In this document: positions 11,819-23,549 of the stretch, in pieces
How positions within the stretch are numbered: the first letter of the stretch is position 1
Layout of the letters: each line of letters starts with the position of its first letter
Assembly: GCA_025526995.1 (NCBI GenBank)
Contig: JAHLKG010000015.1
Location: 682,001 to 746,000 of the forward strand
DNA: 64,000 bases
Reading direction: 5' to 3'
From: Powellomyces hirtus
Taxonomy: Eukaryota > Chytridiomycota > Chytridiomycetes > Spizellomycetales > Powellomycetaceae
The notes under the pieces: generated by a model
Databases searched by the model: none
Told to the model about the DNA's origin: nothing
Seen by the model: the letters and a program-made list of their open reading frames with translations, nothing else
Program-made: the position numbers and the translations under genes

Positions 11819-13252
11819 ATGAGTAACCCGTCACTCAAAGGCATCATCTTGGTAGGGGGCCCCTCCGTGGGCACCCGCTTCAGGCCTTTGTCTATGGACT
11901 GTCCAAAGCCGCTCTTCCCTATCGCTGGACAGCCCATGATTTATCACCACGTCTCTGCCCTCGCAAAACTGCCCGGAATGAAGGAAATTCTGGTCGTGGG
12001 ATTTTTTGAGAACAACGTGTTCGACCGGTTCTTGACCGAGGTTCAGATGGAGTACCCTGATGTTCCCATTAGGTAAAGGAGCCCTCGTTTCCGGTCTCGG
12101 TGGCCTCTAGCCCTTCGTATTGCCTCCTCTTCGTGTCGGAATGTCGAGAGTGCCTTTGCTCAAAGTAGTTTTTGTTATAGATACCTTCGCGAATATCAAG
12201 CTCTTGGAACCGGAGGAGGTCTCTTCCACTTCCGAGACCAGATTGCCCGGGGTGCCGAGCAGTTCTTTGTTCTGAACGCCGACATCGCCTGCTCCTTTCC
12301 ACTGGCAGGAATGCTCCAAACCCATGCCAAACACGGTGGTGTCGCCACTCTTCTCGGCATGCGCGTTGATCGCTCCGTCGCGTCGAAATTTGGATGTGTC
12401 GTTGCGGACCCCGAGACGCAGGAGGTTCTCCATTTTGTGGAGAAGCCGGAGAGTTTCTTGTCTGACATGATCTCGTGCGGAATCTACTTGTTCAACACGG
12501 GCATTATTGATGTCATGCGAGATGCAATTCAGGAGCGACAGTCCAGACTTATGGATGAAGGTGAAGGGGAGACTGACGATCTGCGTGGAGGAGCAGAACG
12601 GTTCCAGCTGGAGCAAGATGTGCTCAGTCGTCTTACCTCGGCCAAGAAACTGTATGCGCACATTTGCACGGCGGGCAAGGATTTCTGGATGCAGATTAAG
12701 ACGGGCAGCTCCGTCATTCCGGCGAACAGGATGTATCTTCAACATTTTCTTCACGCCGCACCGCGAAAGCTGTCCAATGCTCCCAGGCCCAGCATGAGCG
12801 AAATCATGGCCGCTACCTCGCCAGTTACCCCGCACAGCCCTCAAGACCCCACGACCGCGTACGTGATCCAGCCTGCCTACATCCATCCGACAGCCGTGTT
12901 GCACCCAACCGCAAAATTGGGACCCAACGTGAGCATTGGCCCACGCGTACTCTTGGGCCGCGGAGTCCGTGTGCGTGATGCCATCCTTCTCGACAGCGTC
13001 GAAGTGAAGAACGATTCGTGCATCTTGAACTCGGTGGTCGGATGGGACTCCAAGATTGGAAGCTGGTGTCGCGTCGAGGGTGCACCTGGAGAAAGCACGG
13101 CCCTCAATGCTACATTGAAAGGCTACAAGATCCCGTCTGCCACGATCCTTGGTAAAGACGTTACCGTTGCCGATGAGATCGCCATCCGGAATTGCATCGT
13201 CCTTCCCCACAAGGATATCAAGACCAGTCAACACAATGAGATCCTGATGTAG
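11819..13252 (+). CDS. Mannose-1-phosphate guanylyltransferase alpha-like protein (GMPPA type)
   Basis: Nucleotidyltransferase of the GDP-mannose pyrophosphorylase family, which works in GDP-mannose supply for glycosylation and wall mannans. In animals the alpha type is the regulatory partner of the catalytic beta subunit. Two exons: the ATG at 11819 opens MSNPSLKGIILVGGPSVGT with the pyrophosphorylase signature GTRFRPLS, then CPKPLFPIAGQPMIYHH. The intron is 12073-12180. Exon 2 gives ALGTGGGLFHFRDQI, VLNADIACSFPL, FGCVVADPETQEVLHFVEKP and SCGIYLFNTGI. The C-terminal part (IHPTAVLHPTAKLGPNVSIG onward) is a left-handed beta-helix of hexapeptide repeats, ending NEILM. The long insert between the two domains and the NEI(L/I) ending favour GMPPA over GMPPB. 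The gene is intact, with a normal length of about 440 residues. Confidence 0.9.
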
Positions 13253-14113
13253 TATTGGGTGACATCCAGATTGTGCTTTATAATATAGTACATGAAAGAC
13301 ACAAACGTCATTTTTCTTTTTACGTGTTCATAAAGTACCAATGATAGAGTTTTTTTTACGACGTGGTGGGAGATGCCAGAACCTTCAAATGATAATCAAT
13401 GTCTCTGACAGGACAGCATATTCTCATTAATTTGTTGGTGTTGTGGAAGCACACAACGGACTCTCCATTTTTGTGCCTACTTCACAGATCATAGCACTAT
13501 CAAACACATCTTTAGTGTACTCACAATGGCTTTGATTTTGTGTAAATTGTTTTTGAGAGCCTTAGACTGATTGCTGTGTGCAGACAAGATCAGCTTCTGT
13601 TCTCCCTCCTGCTTCGCAGTTTGTTCCATTGACATCTGTTCAAAATGATTGCGCCAGAAAGTGTGCCCATTCGTCGTACGGCTGGGGGGAATAAAAAACC
13701 GCTGATGTTGCGAGGGGAAGAAAAGAGAGACAAATACACGCGCGTTCTGAACTGAAGAGTAACGCGTAGACATCACAAAAGACACGCTCACGGTCAGTCA
13801 CGTCCCCCTCTTTCCCCCTCGCTCTGCCCTGTTAAAACTCACTCCATCGTTGTTCATCGTCTGTTCCCACACAGTCAAAAGTACACACACAAGTATTCCC
13901 AACCGGCCACTCATGCCAAGCATCTGAACACCATCAACCACTGACTGCCATCTGGTGATTGTCTGTCTCAAGAAAAGTCTGGAGTGCATTTAGTCAACGC
14001 TGCCGAATTCGACAGCTCAAGTCCAACCAAGCATTCTTGCAGTGTTTCTTTCCCACGGCCCCCCACGCCGCCTTCGACAACTATCTGACACAAGCAAAAG
14101 TCTGACCTGTGAG
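13253..14113. other. Intergenic region upstream of chitin synthase
   Basis: About 860 bp with AT-rich stretches and pyrimidine-rich tracts just before the chitin synthase start. Several short open frames on both strands have no motif and no splice continuity; none is called. Confidence 0.45.
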
Positions 14114-17100
14114 ATGGGCCTCCAGCGCTCCGCTTCTCGCTTTGAAGTAGACCTTCCACGTCGGCGAACCGCATTCGCCAACAATGGAGACGGCGACCAT
14201 GACCACAAGGCTGGCGGACTGTCTCGTCAGAAGACACTGGTTAGACCGGAGCGGCAGAGGTCGCAGAGGGTCCCTTTACTGCGAAATGCGGCAGCGGGTC
14301 CTCCAACTGCACGAGTCGGTACGTTCCAACTATGCTCGTGTTGTTCCCCGCCACTTGTCCATAGCTAACATGTCCCTCTGCACAGGCGCAACCACCACCC
14401 GTCTGGGAAAAAGTCTACCCCAAGCAGAAACGCTTGTCACTTATACTACTCCCCAGCCCCCTCCGTCTGAAGACTCCAATTGGTGGATCTACATTTCGCG
14501 CACCATGACATGCTGCGTCTGGCCAAAGTGCATGGAAGCATGCGGAATGACAGACAAAGCCGTCCAACAGGCTTGGCGTGAGAAGGTAAGAGTTTGGTAA
14601 CGCAGTAAGTAAACAAACGCGTGTTCTCCTGCTAAAGGAGGTGCTCTTCCGTTTCCCTAGGCTGCTCTCTGCATGATCATCGGAGTACTGTGCTTTTTCG
14701 TTTCCTTCTTCACATTCGGTTTGAAACCTGTGCTTTGCCCAGGCGGGGCGTCCTCTGCCACGGATGCCTATTTCAATCAGACCGATCACATCAGCATTCC
14801 CTATCGTGACGATGTGATCATATACGGATCGCTGTACGATTTCGACCAAACTGCGCGGATGCTGGCACAAATGGGCGGAATAGAGCTGACAGCTGATTGG
14901 CGTGGCGTAGACATCACTCGCTTGTTTTCGAGCCGCCCTTCCGATGATTGCATGAACCGGCTTGGCTTAACACCCACAAATTGCTCTGTTCCAAACCCAT
15001 TCCCCGCCTCCCCCGCTCTGCAGCCACTCCCCGATGGTCCATGTCCGGATCCGTCCTGGCTGTCTGGAATGAAAGCAAAGAAGAGGTTGTTCTTCTTCTG
15101 GGGGGAAGTTTCAAGCAATGTGGTACCTCCCCACGCGCTGCTTGTATTCAACGGCGTCGTCCTCAACATGACAAGCCTTTTGATTGACCTTGCTCTGAGA
15201 GAGTCGGAGGCAATGGTACCATTGGTTCGAAGGATTAACAAGGGATTGGGCAAAGATGTCACGTATTCCTTTTACGCATCGCCATCAGGAAGAGAGACGA
15301 TGAGATGTCTCCAGAATCAATATCAAGTCGGCTACGTGGATCAAGAAAGTAGCGGTTGCGCGGTTTATCAAACTGTCATGATCTTGATGCTAGTGGTCAT
15401 CATGGGGGTTGTTGCCTGCAGGTTCCTGATGGCACTTGCCTTCTATTACTTTTTCTCGGAAAGCATTCAGTTTAGCAAATACAGCCCAGATTATCGGACG
15501 GCTGCCAGCAATCGCAATTCAGAGCCGTATCACTACCACCCCGGAGACGCAATCCCTAATGCTTATCCTCGGCCAAATTTCTTGGTGAAGGAAGCGGACA
15601 TGTACACTATGCTTCTGGTAACCTGCTACTCGGAAGGTGGAGATGGAATCCGCGGAACTCTGGAGTCTCTCGCCGAGACGACCTATCCCGACGACCACAA
15701 ACTTCTATTCGTCATTGCGGATGGAATGATCAAGGGAGACGATTGGCAGGCCACCGGAAAGACTACGCCGGAAGTCATTCTCGACATGATCATTCAAGAT
15801 CCCGATCTGGGCGAAGCAGCTGGGAAAAGCTACCTGGCCATAGCCGATGGAGCTAAACAGCACAACATGGCAAAAGTGGTGGGTGCGAAAGTACATTCCG
15901 ATGTGTGTTAGTACTTCTGCTAACTGTTCATTTTTCTTGTCACTTAGTATGCTGGTTATTTCCCTCACCATAATCGGCATGTGCCCATCATCGTGGTCGT
16001 AAAATGTGGGCCACCTTCCGAGCAATCGGCAGCCAAGCCAGGGAATCGTGGCAAACGTGACTCGCAACTCATCCTGATGAATTTCCTTTCTCGGGTTCTC
16101 TTCGACGATCGAATGACCCCTTTGGATCACGATTTGTATCGAAAGATTTGCCACATCACTGGGGTTACTCCCGATGTGTATGAGACGGTGTTGATGGTGG
16201 ATGCCGACACGCGAGTGTCGCCTATGTCGCTGAAGCACATGAACGGTGCGATGCGTGCCGACGAAGGCATCATGGGTCTGTGTGGCGAAACAAGGATTGC
16301 AAACAAGCGGGACAGCTGGGTCACCATGATTCAAGTGTTTGAGTACTACATCTCTCATCACCTGGGTAAGGCCTTTGAAAGTGTCTTCGGTGGTGTGACA
16401 TGTCTTCCTGGATGCTTCTGCATGTACCGCATCACCGCCCGAAAGGGTGCCACTACTGTTCCGCTATTGGTCAATCCGGATATTGTGGAAGAATACAGTG
16501 AAAATGTCGTGGACACGCTGCATAAGAAGAATTTGCTGCTGCTGGGTGAAGATCGCTTCTTGACGACCTTGATGCTGAGATCCTTCCCGAAACGAAAGAT
16601 GGTCTTTGTGCCCAAAGCTGTGTGCCATACAGTGGTGCCTGACAAATTCAGGGTCCTACTCAGTCAGCGTCGAAGGTGGATCAATTCAACCATTCACAAC
16701 CTTCTGGAACTTGTGCTTCTGAAAGATTTGTGTGGCATTTTCTGCTTCAGCATGCAGTTTGTTATTGCGGTAAGCGGCGCGAGCATCATAAAAACGGCAA
16801 ATGTTTACGGTCATCTAATTCATCTCTGCTTTCAAGCTGGAGCTTCTGGGCACTACAATCTTGCCTGCTACTCTCATCTCCCTTTACGTTTTGATCCTTA
16901 CATCTACGGTTTCTCCTCAACTTCTTCCGCTTATTCTGTTGGCAACAACAATGCTATTGCCCGGGATCCTCATCAGTCTGACGACTCGCAAGTGGATCTA
17001 CGTCGGCTATCTGCTGATATATCTGCTTGCATTGCCTGTGTGGAATTTCATCCTGCCAGTATACGCTTTTTGGAAATTCGACGACTTTTCATGGGGTGAG

Positions 17101-18859
17101 ACAAGACGCGTGGTAGGCGAAGATGGCGGAAATCATGGTGACAAGGTTGGCGAATATGTCGTTGGCAGCGTGGTACTCAAAAGGTACGGGGTTTATTTTG
17201 CAAATAGTCACGTCACTATCATTGGCTGAAATTACTTTCGTCTATAGATTTTCTGAGTGGGAAGAGGAGCGTCTGGTTCACGAGGGATATGATCCCCATG
17301 CCAACCCAGGAATTGGTCAGAGGCCTTTTGCTCGAGCGCTGCCTGTTGTACCCACGTCGCCGTTGGCAAATCCACAACGTGACTCTTTTGGACGGCAATC
17401 ATACATACCACCAGGATCATACGACCCCCGGGAGGGACTCGCTGCTCACCGTTTGCGTGCCCGTGAGTCGTATGATACGTACTCGTCCATGCAGTCCCCG
17501 CTATTGAAACGGCAATCTGATGCTTACGGTGGTGCCGGCGGAGATTACGAAGCTGGCGCGGAGAAGGACAATCCTTATCGTGATTCAGCTCAGTCTCAAC
17601 CCAGGAGCGTTGAGCCGGATGGCAGCTACCCATGGCAGCCAGCGGTCCAATCCGAAAGTCTCAGTAGGTATCATGTGGCCCCCGCGGCTCAACCTTGCTA
17701 CGACAGTCACACTACCGGGTACGTGGCTCATCCGGAAGAATATGACTCAGCTGTGCTGCACGACAACCTTGCTGTCCCAAAGCAGGAATTGAACCAGGAG
17801 AAAAAGCGTAGCTGGTATCTCGACAATCATCGACGAAAGGAGATTGACAGCATGCCTGCCGGGCCGATTGGGTTGACTGGATGGATTGGAGAGGAGGAGG
17901 GGGCTCCAGAAGGCCCTTCGCATCAGGGGCCCATGGGGACCCATGCGAATGCTAGTTATGCAGTCACACCGCAGGATACTAGTCCCATGTCATCAAGGAC
18001 TCGGGCCACCTACCAGATCGAAGACGTGCCAGTGCCTCCGCCTCGTGATAGAGACACTTCCGGACGAAAGGAACGGAGAAACAAGAGAAGGTCGGAACGG
18101 GACGTCTCCCAACAGGGATGGATACCAATGGCAAACATGTCTCAGGAACAGAGCGTTCGGGAACCAGAGGCAGCCGCGTCGGCGTTCAAAGTAGAAATTA
18201 TTCCTCCAACTCCAAGCGAGAGGAGTGCCATTGAGCTTAATCTGCCGTCGTCGAGAGAAGCGTCTTCACGCAGTATTGGTAGAGATTCTGCTGTGGATCC
18301 TAATCGCTCTCGAGCTTCGGAAGGCAAGCGATCATCCAAGTCCAAGCCTGCGAAAGAGGTGAAGTCCCCTACAAAGGGCCCAGGGGTTCGCGCGAAATCC
18401 ACCCTCCCGCCGCTGAAGGATGAGTCGTTGGGGATAGCGGCAAGCAAAGGTATCGCATCTACGGTCCGCAACTTCTGGGAATCAGTCGGCGAAGGACAAA
18501 GTTCTGTACGAAGGGATCCAAATCCGACCGTGTCGACAGCTCCTACCATCAACCGATCTCGGCCCGCCCATCGTCCCCCAACGTTGGTGCTTTCTCTCCC
18601 AGAAACACGCGGCATGGATCTGTTGCCTCGACGGTCCTCTGAGCTGCGAGACACTGACACTGACCTCTCGGGTCTTCTTGATCATTCCTTTGGATTGGAT
18701 GTGGATGAGATACACGCGGACGCAGATAGCAGGACCTTCTCGTTCGTGGAGAGCCAGATCGATGACCGAGGTGGAGAGCGGCATAGCTCGTACTATGATC
18801 AATCATTGGCTTACGATCGATCATCGGCGGCGGATAGGACATTTGGTCGTTGGCGATAG
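14114..18859 (+). CDS. Chitin synthase, class IV-type (division 2), with long disordered tail
   Basis: Membrane-bound GT2 glycosyltransferase that polymerises UDP-GlcNAc into chitin. The ATG at 14114 starts a basic N-terminus ([13 protein letters not shown], as in class IV enzymes). Introns lie near 14320-14386, 14586-14660, 15880-15947, 16770-16837 and 17185-17246. Two early membrane segments flank a luminal domain ([40 protein letters not shown]). The catalytic region shows [20 protein letters not shown], the VDADT metal-binding motif, [11 protein letters not shown] and the processivity signature [19 protein letters not shown] cluster of membrane helices follows. From about 17260 to the stop, some 530 residues are polar, Ser/Pro/Arg-rich and probably disordered, which is longer than in typical ascomycete class IV enzymes and could carry phosphorylation or trafficking signals. 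Family certain; class assigned from the sequence around QRRRW. Confidence 0.95.
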
Positions 18860-19037
18860 GATGGCGAGCTGGCATTGAAGGAAGAGTCTATACAGAATCA
18901 GCAAAAGGACTTTGAAAAGCGTAAACATTAATGGAATTTAGTTGGAATGAGGGAGATTGTAGTTAGAAGTGATGTGGATGTTGTTGAGAAGTGGTAGTTT
19001 AATCGTGAAGAACTTAATCGTGTAATATACAGTTTTA

Positions 19038-19390
19038 ATGTACAAGGAGTACCGAGCCTTGCTGCCGAGAATCCGAAGAGACGCGCGTCTTAAGTCTCGC
19101 TTCTTTTCCGCTGATCGCCATCGCAGTTCTCCCACCCGCGTTAGTTGTCTCCCGTCCAGCCTAGGCAACGATCAAGAACGACCTTGCTTTCACAAACGAC
19201 GTTCGACTGGCTCTGGGATTTGGAAAGGTAAGTCACGTCCCGTGTAAGATGAGTAAAATGTCCGGCTTTTCGCAAAACATTGTTTGCACAGCAATGTTGG
19301 GATTGGTACATGTGGTCTATTGCGGTGTACTTTGCATGGGCCGGATGTATCAATCTTGGCAAGGGTCTTTACGTCATGACGAACTCTTAA
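19038..19390 (+). CDS. Small single-pass membrane protein, 5' exon unresolved
   Basis: Two well-supported exons, 19165-19227 and 19292-19390, join in phase 0 across a 64-nt GT-AG intron. They encode KNDLAFTNDVRLALGFGK followed by a Trp/Tyr-rich membrane helix (DWYMWSIAVYFAWAGCINLG) and a short tail KGLYVMTNS. The exon at 19165 begins after an acceptor TAG, so at least one upstream exon exists; the ATG at 19038 (MYKEYRALL, basic and presequence-like) is a candidate, but I could not find a splice in phase with it. I do not recognise the family. Size and shape suggest a small organellar or ER membrane protein. Confidence 0.5.
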
Positions 19391-19758
19391 AGAAAATCAT
19401 TATTTCTCTTCCCTCCCTGCACATTCACCAACTCCGCAAAGCAACTTCGTCTGCAATGGCTCCCAACCTAACAAAGTTCAGTCTTGTCGTGAAATTCGTT
19501 CAGGACGCCGAGTATCCAGATCTCGAGCTGGATCCCGAAGACAGAGCACTTGGCCCCGTCAAAACCGCGGTCTTGAAGTTTTAACAAGACGTTCACCTCG
19601 TCCGGCCTCTCCCCATCCCAGCACACCTCATCTTGCGTAATAATACAACAAGTGGAAAGACCGCATTCCCAACTATTTCAAGGTAAGCCCTTTCTCCTGC
19701 TATGTGTTTATGTGTTTGTGGTGTCAGGGCTACGCGGCCCTCGTGACTGAGGGTGTAG

Positions 19759-20082
19759 CTGGAAAGGGGAACCAGTTCCCTCCGGGGTTCGGCCCTCCCT
19801 GGCGTGGCAGATGTCATCTTTGGCCTGAGCACGTCCGTCCAGAGGCTGTCGGTCTGTGGATAGCGGCCAATCTGGATGTCACCATATCATCTTTGATGGT
19901 GCGCATGCGGTGTTTCCGCATGCGAACACATATTGTCAAGGAACTGCTTGTGGGGTTTTTATAACTGGAAAGAGGAACCAGTTCCTCCGGGGTTCGGCCC
20001 TCCCTGGCGTGGCAGATGTCATCTTTGGCCTGAGCACGTCCATCCAGAGGCTGTCGGTCTGTGGATAGCGGCCAATCTGGAT
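19759..20082 (+). repeat. Direct repeat pair, about 118 bp, 206 bp apart
   Basis: Copy 1 is 19759-19877 and copy 2 is 19965-20082. They differ at only a few positions over the run from ctggaaag to gccaatctggat, which includes the shared ggcagatgtcatctttggcc. The 87-bp spacer is not repeated. High identity implies a recent duplication. Confidence 0.85.
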
Positions 20083-20523
20083 ACAGCAGTTCCGCTCTGT
20101 GCTGAAAAGGCATCGATTTGTGTCTTCGCTGTTTATTATGTCAGTTTGCCATTACCACTTTATTGACCTCGGCATTTTTACTTTCTCCCAAAACACACTC
20201 GTACAAGGGGACTTCATTCAACAAGGTGCAGTGCATTTGCGTTTTTTCCTTTGTACATACAAACCTTACAACAAGCGCAGGCAGAAAACAAATCTTTGAA
20301 GGTGCTTGAGCACCAAGACAAGATATTGGAGTCATTGACATAGACAGCGAGAAGAATGAGTTCTGGCACATGTCGGATGAAGAGGGATGGGTCAGCAACC
20401 ACGCAGAAATCACCCAAGTTGCTCTTCATGACAAGCCGATCACCGACTTTGTGGCGACCTCGTGATCACGAGGTCGATCAGGGTGAGCAAGCGTTCTGTC
20501 TGCGCGCTCTTTCAAAATGGAGG

Positions 20524-20780
20524 CGAAAACGTTCTCAGTTTTGAGAGGGTATTCGCTCCTTGGCACGGTATCGCTCGCCCAAGGGATGTACGTGTCCAAT
20601 TGGACAGGCATGTCTTGGACTGCCTGACTAGTTGCAGTGCGGAGGGACGGAGTAGCAAGCTGCATGCAGCGGGAAGCGAAAACGTTCTCAGTTTTGGGAG
20701 GGTAGTCGCTCCTTGGCACGGTATCGCTCGCCAAGGGATATACGTGTCCGATTGGGCAGGCATGTCTTGGACTGCCTGAC
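20524..20780 (+). repeat. Direct repeat pair, about 105 bp, 153 bp apart
   Basis: Copy 1 is 20524-20629 and copy 2 is 20677-20780. Both start cgaaaacgttctcagtttt and end ttggactgcctgac, with a few substitutions and one length difference. Unrelated in sequence to the pair at 19759-20082. Confidence 0.85.
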
Positions 20781-21205
20781 CAGTCGGCTCTGTTTGGAAC
20801 ATTTTCGGCAGGCAATCATCGTGAGGTGCAAAGAAAATGAGTATGGACAAGTTGCTGCACACGGAGATGGCCGCACGCGTTTCACTTCTTCCTCCACATG
20901 CAGTGCTCGTGGAATGAGCGACTGGATTCAATAGCGATGCGCCTCCCGTTTCGAAGATGCTAGAGGAGGAGGGCGTCATCCTCACACGTCCGGCGTGAAT
21001 GTTAGCTTAGCTGCGGATCCGTTTGTACCACAACACTTCTCTGAGCAGTGCAGGGGTCCGCCCTTGCATTCTTGTACATGTTGCTGATAAATACATATAG
21101 CAATCATACAAAGGGGGATCTTACAGAAACAAACTGCTGGGAAGCCGTTACCCCGTCACCATTGCAGGGTCCGACATTTCCTCTCCCAGCCCCACCAAAG
21201 ATAAC

Positions 21206-22191
21206 TCAGATCTTCTTGCCTACCGCCAAAAACACCGGTCTCGGCGGCTTTCCTTCATTCACCTGCACCTCCCCTACATCAATAAATCTCGTGACCTCCA
21301 TCCCCGCAGCGTTATACAAGTCCATAATTTCCTTCTCGGTGAAGCCATGTTTATGGACAGTGTCCCTGTGCTCCCATGCGACCTGTGAGGCCTTGAATTC
21401 CACCATGATGAATGTTCCACCTTCCTTGAGGCGGGAGGCGATGGCTTTGGCGGCAAGAGCCGGGGAGGGCATGTGGTGGAATGCCATCGAGCAGAGGGCT
21501 ACGTCAAAGTTGGTGTAAGCAGAATTAGTGGATTCGTAGTTCGGATCCGTGGTGAGGTCGGTGAGAGTCGCACGAGCAATGGCGGCGGATGCTGTTTTGA
21601 TATTCTTGGGGGAGGAAATGGTGTTAGGAAGGCACGCGATATTGTTTTTGTTGTGTGGAGTGGGAAAGCGCAGACCACATACAGCGTTGTTGAAGGCTTC
21701 GACGGATTTGGGAGAAATGTCCATTCCAGCGATATATGCAACTCTTGGAGCGATTTTCTAGATCATTTTGTCAAACTATGGTTCTGAAGCGTTTTTTTGT
21801 GACCACAAGCCCTCTCACCTCAGAGTTCATCCCAACCCCACAAGCATAATCCAGGAACTTTGTCGTTTGGGGGTCAAAGACCACACCGTCTTCCGGGGTA
21901 AGACTAAAAATCTTCTCAATGATTTCGTCCCGCAACTTCAGGAAGCGGGCATCGAGCTTTGCCCTCGAGGCCATCTCACTTGTGGGAGGTCCGGGTCAGC
22001 GTTGACTACGACCGGGTCTGTACGTACTTCAGTGGGGTACAGTACTCAAAGTATTCCCTGTTGCGTGCGACGAACTCTTCGTCAGAACCATGCTTCCCGT
22101 GGATATGCCCTTCATGCTCGTGGTCGGGGTGCTGGTGGTGGTGGTGGTGGTGGTGGTGATGCTCTCCGCCGTGCTGATGTTCATGCGACAT
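21206..22191 (-). CDS. Class I SAM-dependent methyltransferase with a His-rich N-terminus
   Basis: Three exons. Exon 1 (ATG at 22191) begins with about 30 residues in which His makes up roughly half (a run of nine His, then HPDHEHEGHIHGKH). It splices to an exon with motif I, FLDYACGVGMNS. The last exon carries the acidic post-I region AYIAGMDISPKSVEAFN, motif IV-like FDVALCSMAFHHMP and LKEGGTFIMVEFKASQ, ending AVGKKI. The fold is that of the Methyltransf_11/25 group acting on small molecules or proteins; the substrate is unknown. The His tract looks like a Zn/Ni/Cu-binding tail and is encoded by a CAC/CAT repeat prone to length change. It lies head-to-head with a ZIP metal transporter only 337 bp away, which suggests, but does not prove, a shared metal connection. 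Confidence 0.85.
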
Positions 22192-22528
22192 GACGCTTTG
22201 CTGTGATGGCCTTCCAAATAGGAGCTGTGATGGGCATTGGGTAAGGGAGAGCTGTGTGGCTGTGCACGTAATGTGTCTGCATTTGGCCTCCTTGTGCGAA
22301 TCCTCCTCTCACACAATTCTCACACGTTGACTGTTGCAGAAGAGGCTATTGGTACTGCGTTGGTTACTACTGCTGGTCGTGGATGGCATTCCAGATAGAT
22401 AGGTGTAGCATACGGTAGCTGTGTGGGGTGTGGAGGCACCGGTCGGAACGGGCGACGAGGACCTGAAGAAAAGGTCGGCCTTTCCTCCCTCCATCTGTTT
22501 CCAAATTGCCCCTCCCCAGACACCTCAG
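22192..22528. promoter_or_regulatory. Divergent promoter between His-rich methyltransferase and ZIP transporter
   Basis: The 337 bp between the two start codons must contain both promoters. It is moderately GC-rich with no obvious TATA element. No known metal-response element could be assigned by eye. Confidence 0.45.
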
Positions 22529-23549
22529 ATGACTGCAGCGAACCACAGTACCAGTCCCTTTGTCAGTAAAGGCAGTCCCCCGCTAGTGCGGAACTCCGCA
22601 TTCCTGCTTTCGACCGCATCCATTGCTCTGTCCACGGCAGTCGGCGCTGGGTTTGTGCTTGTGCTCCCCGCTGCGCTGTTGAACGCCTTCAACCGTCCTA
22701 TGCTGGCCCTGACAGTGGGATTTATTCTGGGCGACATTGTTTTGGATACTGTGCCGATGTTCTTTGGTGACAATGTTGGGGTGGACCGAGGTTTTGCAGC
22801 ATGCGCTCTTCTGGGAGGCATTCTGCTGCCCACGCTTTTGGAATACGCCACTGATTCGGCGCATGACCCTGAACATCACCCGGAGGACAGTCACCGGGAG
22901 GTCAAATCGGATGGTTTGCACCAGCTCCGTCAAAGGCCGGTCCCGACTGGAGATGCAAGAACGCCGGAATCTTCGTCCCTCAAAAAGCGGCGCATAGTGT
23001 CATCAGCTAGCCTGAGCCAGCTGCTACAGGACCCTCGAGCACGCGCTTATGCCGTCCAGAAATGCTGTCATTGTCTGGCAGATGGGATGACGCTCTATAT
23101 CTCCTTCTTATCCTCCTTCCAACATGGCCTCTCGGCAACCATGGCTCTGTTGCTTCACGAGGTATACTTGTGCATCGGGACCTGTCCTGAATTTCAACTT
23201 GCTTGATTGGATCTCATCTCTCTCCCAACGCTAGATCCCGCACAAAATTGCGGACTATACATTCTTACGCTCTCGCGGTTTCTGCATCAGCGAGATCACC
23301 AAGCTCCAAGTGTTTGGATTCGGGGGTGCCGCGATTGGTGCTGCCCTTGGCGCAACCTTTTTCCATCTCGCGCAGATGCCTTTGTCTTCAATGGATCCCC
23401 CGCTCTTGGATGCCTTTGCCGCTGGTGGGCTCCTCCACATGGTGTGCTCCGCAGGTCTTCCGGATCTCCTGAATGAACGGGATGGTACCGATATGGTGAA
23501 GCGATTAGGACTCGTTGGGGTTGGGGCCGTGCTGGCAGCTATTCATTGA
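22529..23549 (+). CDS. ZIP family divalent metal transporter (SLC39-like)
   Basis: Moves Zn2+ or related ions toward the cytosol, across the plasma membrane or out of organelles. The ATG at 22529 is preferred over the upstream open frame, which has no ATG. Exon 1 encodes membrane helices (SIALSTAVGAGFVLVLPAAL; MLALTVGFILGDIVLDTVP) and a charged His/Asp-containing loop (DSAHDPEHHPEDSHREV). It then gives the metal-site helix CCHCLADGMTLYISFLSSF and splices at ...LLLHE (intron about 23163-23234) into IPHKIADYTFL. Together these form the HEIPH signature of ZIP TM5. Three further helices and the stop follow. The second helix has GDIVLD where ZIPs of the Ke4/ZIP7 group usually carry a His, so selectivity may differ. 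Confidence 0.85.

Larger units (their letters stand above)
19391..21205. other. Repeat-bearing intergenic region with exon-like remnants
   Basis: No intact gene. Contains a 42-codon ATG frame (19456-19584, MAPNLTKFSLVVKFVQD...) and an exon-like open stretch at about 20305-20464 (includes DSEKNEFWHMSDEEGW) ending in a stop, both without partners. Two direct-repeat pairs lie here and are listed separately. Looks like remains of one or more genes or elements. Confidence 0.45.

Noticed and set aside
12107..13234. 375-codon minus-strand open frame opposite GMPPA
   Set aside because: Antisense shadow of a conserved gene; no ATG context or family features.
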